Below are positions 59,850 through 64,000 of a stretch of DNA of 64,000 nucleotides, piece by piece. A program made the translations under genes and the position numbers. Numbering within the stretch: the first letter of the stretch is position 1; every line of letters begins with the position of its first letter. The notes under the pieces were generated by a model. It saw only the letters and a list, made by a program, of their open reading frames with translations, was not told the origin of the DNA and did no database searches. This stretch comes from Dermanyssus gallinae (lineage: Eukaryota > Arthropoda > Arachnida > Mesostigmata > Dermanyssidae): contig QVRM01003914.1 in NCBI GenBank assembly GCA_003439945.1, positions 1 to 64,000 on the forward strand, in the 5' to 3' direction.

Positions 59850-60617
59850 CTACCCAGGTTGCTGGAATGCCGGTTGCCTGTCGGTATAAGAACTAACACT
59901 ACGACATATAGTTTTAGATGCTTCTGGGAATCTGTAGTGTCGTCTCTGTTGAAAGTATTGCTGTTGTTGTTCGTGATGCTGTGGCTGCTGATCTTGATGT
60001 TATTCTAATCGCTATTGTTCTTATTTTAGTTCGTGTTATCGCATTTGTTATTGTTGTGGCTGCCACTGCTTATATCTTCATCAATAATGTTGTTCCATTG
60101 TTGTTCCAGAAGTATTAGTAGTAGTCGTCGTAGTAGTAGTTGTTGTGTTTGTTGCTGTGGCCGTTGTTTGTGTAGTACCAGTGGAAAATAATTAAATTCG
60201 ACCATCATCATGGTCGATGTCATCGTCCATCGATTGTAGGTCGATTTCATCGTAGAGTTGTAGAGGGACTGATTTGAATCATGAGTCTGCCACTGTAGTA
60301 ACGGTGCTGGTGATGCCAACGGTAGTGAGGCAAATGTACCGTGACCGACACAGAACAACGAAAGATGCATTACGATTTGTTAGACGACAGACATCAATAG
60401 GTTGTCGATGATAACAAGATCTACGAGACGGAGCGGAAGACACTGACAACGATCCGGGCTCTGCAAGTCGCGGGTTCGATCTTGATCTCGACGTCACACA
60501 AACTCTTTCGAAACGATCTGTTGTAAAGATTAGTAGCAGATTTGGGTTAGAGTTACAGTGAATCAAATGAAAATAAATTAGCTAAGTGTGTGCCGAACCA
60601 CACGTTGGAATTTCAGC

Positions 60618-60722
60618 ATCAAGGTTGTTAATGTTGTTGTTCTTGTTGCTGTTGTTGTTGTTGTTGGTGTTGTTGTTTTGGTTTATCTTGTTGTTGTCGT
60701 CGTCATTCGTCGTTGTTGTTAT
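60618..60722. repeat. (GTT)n-rich repeat
   Basis: GTT triplets with GTC and GCT variants, about 100 bp. Confidence 0.85.
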
Positions 60723-61469
60723 TATTGTCAACATCATCATAATTCGTATGGTCAAGGACGTCATTGTTGTCACGTCAGCGCCATCAGAAGCGGAAATTCG
60801 GCTAGTTTTGCCATACGGGAAAATACCTAACACAGACAACCATCAAATACGAGGAAAAAGAAGAGAAAAGAGAACGAGAAAGCGAGATGGAGGGGTACGG
60901 AGAAACCCAAATTAACAAGAAAGAGAAGGAGAAAAGCAGCTCCTGCTGGAGGCGTACTGTAGGCATACGCGTTGCTTATTGACGGTGGCTTTTAGCCAGA
61001 GACTGCTCGCTCAAAGTCTTCTGACGCCTACACGGTGGTTGCGGCGGGTGGAGGCGGGAGGCGGCGGGTGGAGGCGGGAGGCGGCGGCCGCCGCAGCGGG
61101 ACCAGTAGCAACAACAGCTACAACAACAACAACACCACCAACACCCACGACGTCTGCTTCTACGGCAGGAAGTGCCTAGGCCCCGGGCGTCGTCACAGAC
61201 CACGCTTGGCTGCTACGTTTGGCTATGACCATGACGTGTGTTGATGTAGGCAAAAACAGCGTCAGCGTCAGCCCAACCCAGCCACGCACTAGCTCAGATC
61301 TAAGCGGCTCAGGCAGCAGCCAGATAGCCAGGAAAGCAAAAGAGGAGCGGCCTCCAGTTTCCGCTGCTCTCCAGCTGGGATGATCGCGCTGGTGAAACGG
61401 TTTCGCGCGTGCTCTACTGCATCTACTATATGCACGCACCTAGTTCTGCTTACTACGCCACCGGGCGAC

Positions 61470-61510
61470 GACAACAACAACAACAATAAGAACAACAACA
61501 ACAATAGCAG
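61470..61510. repeat. (AAC)n repeat
   Basis: AAC/AAT triplets, about 40 bp. Confidence 0.85.
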
Positions 61511-61618
61511 CAACCACGAGGGTAATGATTATAAGCACAACAATACCAGCTAATGCAACAAGCACAGCGTTTAATACGGTACGGTAATACGGTGAAACAA
61601 ACCATAACAACAAAAACA

Positions 61619-61645
61619 CCAATAATAATAATAATAATAATAATA

Positions 61646-61686
<41 letters not shown>
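61619..61686. repeat. (AAT)n joined to (ATT)n, palindromic
   Basis: About 28 bp of (AAT)n directly followed by about 38 bp of (ATT)n, its reverse complement. Confidence 0.95.
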
Positions 61687-62093
61687 GGCGACGTCTACCA
61701 ATACTACTAAGGCAGCTTAACTTAACAGCTTAAACAGATGACTTTCATTACAACAAATCGTACCAGCACTGGGACAGCATGGCACGACAAACCTGTGTCG
61801 ACACAACGAGGAAAGGAGGGAATAGAAAATCACACAGCAGGTGACAGTGTTTTGCCGAAGGCAGAGCCCAACAAGGAGCGGACGAATGAATGAAAGAGCG
61901 AAAGAAAGAAAGCCAACACAGCCAGACCAAATGAAAACTCGGCGTGCACCAAAAAAATGACGAACCGGAAAGAGTAACAGCACCATGGCACATTCAAAAA
62001 CAAAAATTAACAAGCAAAAACCGCTCCAGGCAAAAGCAGTGGGAACAACAAAAACTGCCAAAGCACAGAATGACGGTCAAACTAAAAAGAAAC

Positions 62094-62141
<48 letters not shown>
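62094..62141. repeat. (TA)n microsatellite
   Basis: About 48 bp of (TA)n with one CA interruption. Confidence 0.95.
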
Positions 62142-62142
<1 letters not shown>

Positions 62143-64000
62143 TATCTTTGGCAAGTAACTTGCATTTCCAGTGAACGCAACTAATGGGAAAAATCAACGA
62201 GATGATTTAGTTTCTCGTATTGTTGAACGCCTATGCGAACCATTCTCAGAACGACCAGTTTGGCCTGTTGCCAAGCGCAATCCATTAAAGCACACGTTTG
62301 CCCCGCTCCCCGAACATTACTCCGGAACATTACAGGTATCGGTAACAACAAGAACACTAAATTGCGTCGCATTTGCAGAAACGCCCTCAGCCATACAGTC
62401 TCAGGACGATCGATCATCACCTCAACGGTGTGCGACATAGCAAAAATCTCGCTGATCTCATCCCATCCAAGAACGATTCATCCTAATACTTAACAACACT
62501 CATACGCATATACATACATAAACGTGTATTAGCATGATGATGTTTCCAGTCTGTTTGCCGGCAGATCGGGGGGCAGTCTGCGTAGGCGGGTGAAAAATAT
62601 TATTAATTTAAATTACGTGTCTGGTGTATGCTTTCTATACTATGCATAAAATAAACCCTTGGCTAGGTCTTTAAACCCTTGGCGCTCCCTATGTTGTAGC
62701 AATATTATGAACCATTAAAACAAACTGTAAATAAACATCAGAGAATCTGAACTGGAAAATCGTAGTTATCTGGCTTTTCCACCTGGTCGAGTGGTGGTGG
62801 TGGTGGTGGTGATGGCGGCTCGACACACAGCTCGCTGCTGTTTGCTGCGTCCGGCGGTCACCCGTCCAAATGACTAAATGACTACTGCCTGGCTCTCTCT
62901 CTGTGCATCTTTCTATGTTTCTGTTCGTCTCTGCTGGCCGGCCGGATCTATCCACAGCCACCACCACCACCACCTCCTCCGTGGCGACACCGTGGTTGGT
63001 CGTAATGTCTGTCGTTATTAACGGGGTCGCTGTTCCCGCTGCTTTGCGCTTTCTTCCTTCCTTTGGCTTTCCCTGGGTGGCTAAAGCGCCGGTCGCCGGC
63101 CCGTCCGTGCAACGGAACCGCCCAAGGAACTCGTGATGATGATGATGTTGGTGGTGGCGGTGGTGGTGCCCAGAGTGGCGGCAATCGAGGCTCGAATATA
63201 ATAAACGCTCTCTTGCTTGCCTGCTTGTCTCATCTGTTGGCTGTTCGGCATCTTTTCCCAGGCTAAGCTGCGGTCTAATCTGCTGTCGAGTTGGGACGAT
63301 GTCGAACTTCCCGTCCATGCACACTCGAATATACACTCGAAGACACACACACATAAGCAAGCACAAATGTACGCATGCACCCTCTGTTGGCGAAGATCCT
63401 GTTGCGAAGCCGCCGAATGCCGCCTGCGAAGTTGTTCTAGCTTATAATAATAATAATATTTATTATAACTCTAATATAGTAGTAATGAAAATAATAGCAA
63501 TCACACTCATAACATTGCGTGAAACTACTCATGTGTTCCCGCAGAATCCTGTTGTCAAATTGTCAAAAAAGAATGCACGATATACTTTTAGAAAGCGCAA
63601 AACGCTTTTGGTCTCTGTGCCTCTCTGGTTATTTCACGTGACGGAACTATTTGGGATGATTATTCCACTAACCACAGTGAACGCTGCTGGACGGTTAACT
63701 TGTTAAGATTAGCTAAATAAGCCTTCCCTTCTCGATCGGACGATTTGGCCGACAGACCCACAAAAGCTCTGCATGCCGAGAAAACGCCAAATTCTTCTGA
63801 CGTTTATTACGTTTGTTTCACTTTTAGAAACTACTTCAAGTCATATAATACACGCATCCTGACACGATCTGACTACAAAGCCAGCAGAGAAAGCACCTTT
63901 GTATTGACTATTTTAAAAAACAAACATGGTCAACTTCAATCACTGCAACAACACCGCAGTGGTGGCTCGGGACACAAGACTTAACATCAATAAAGAAATT

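Larger units (their letters stand above)
49401..64000. other. Repeat-rich region without a recognised gene
   Basis: About 14.6 kb of mixed composition, rich in (TA)n and in GTT/AAC, GCT, ATT triplets. Open frames are short or made of low-complexity Asn, Cys, Leu or Val runs. I recognise no domain on either strand. Non-coding exons or regulatory DNA of a neighbouring gene are possible but not visible. Confidence 0.5.

Noticed and set aside
60430..60500. tRNA-like T-arm sequence (GCGGGTTCGATCTTG)
   Set aside because: No matching acceptor stem, D-arm or anticodon arm could be built around it.

Overview
The window is animal nuclear DNA: long introns with GT..AG boundaries, non-LTR and LTR retrotransposons, and very many (TA)n and trinucleotide microsatellites. 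Both recognisable genes read as arthropod orthologues (glutamate decarboxylase and fibroblast growth factor receptor). The style fits a chelicerate or mite, but the taxon is an inference, not something the sequence proves. No operons, CRISPR arrays or convincing RNA genes were seen.

Layout. 1-480: dead Tc1/mariner-type transposase remnant at the left edge. 900-2838: CpG-rich DNA leading into a glutamate decarboxylase gene on the + strand. This gene has eight coding exons (2839-14603), each joined by GT..AG introns with compatible phases, giving a complete 499-residue protein. 14604-21780: no recognised gene, several (TA)n tracts. 21800-23203: a 1.4-kb G-rich minisatellite. 23220-25730: 3' part of a BEL/Pao LTR retrotransposon on the - strand (RNase H, integrase, polypurine tract, 3' LTR). 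26070-27130: R1-like LINE fragment (+). 27350-27660 and 32845-32960: two halves of another R1-like LINE (-), split at one point by a nearly full-length but dead CR1/L2-like LINE (+, about 27662-32844). 35441-43426 (possibly to 43631): an FGFR-type receptor tyrosine kinase on the - strand, with two Ig domains, a transmembrane segment, a complete kinase and a polyQ tail. An old LINE reverse-transcriptase scrap and many (TA)n tracts lie in its introns. 43700-64000: no gene I can identify, apart from one possible orphan exon near 44480-44600. This part is rich in (TA)n, (GTT)n/(AAC)n and (ATT)n and may hold upstream non-coding sequence of the receptor gene.

The two genes are convergent and functionally unrelated: one makes GABA from glutamate in neurons, the other signals for FGF ligands at the cell surface. 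The retroelement block lies between their 3' ends. I found no convincing undescribed multi-gene system. The more unusual signals are structural: two perfect inverted duplications centred on (TA)n, a minisatellite whose unit changes along its length, and a codon-exact LINE-into-LINE insertion.
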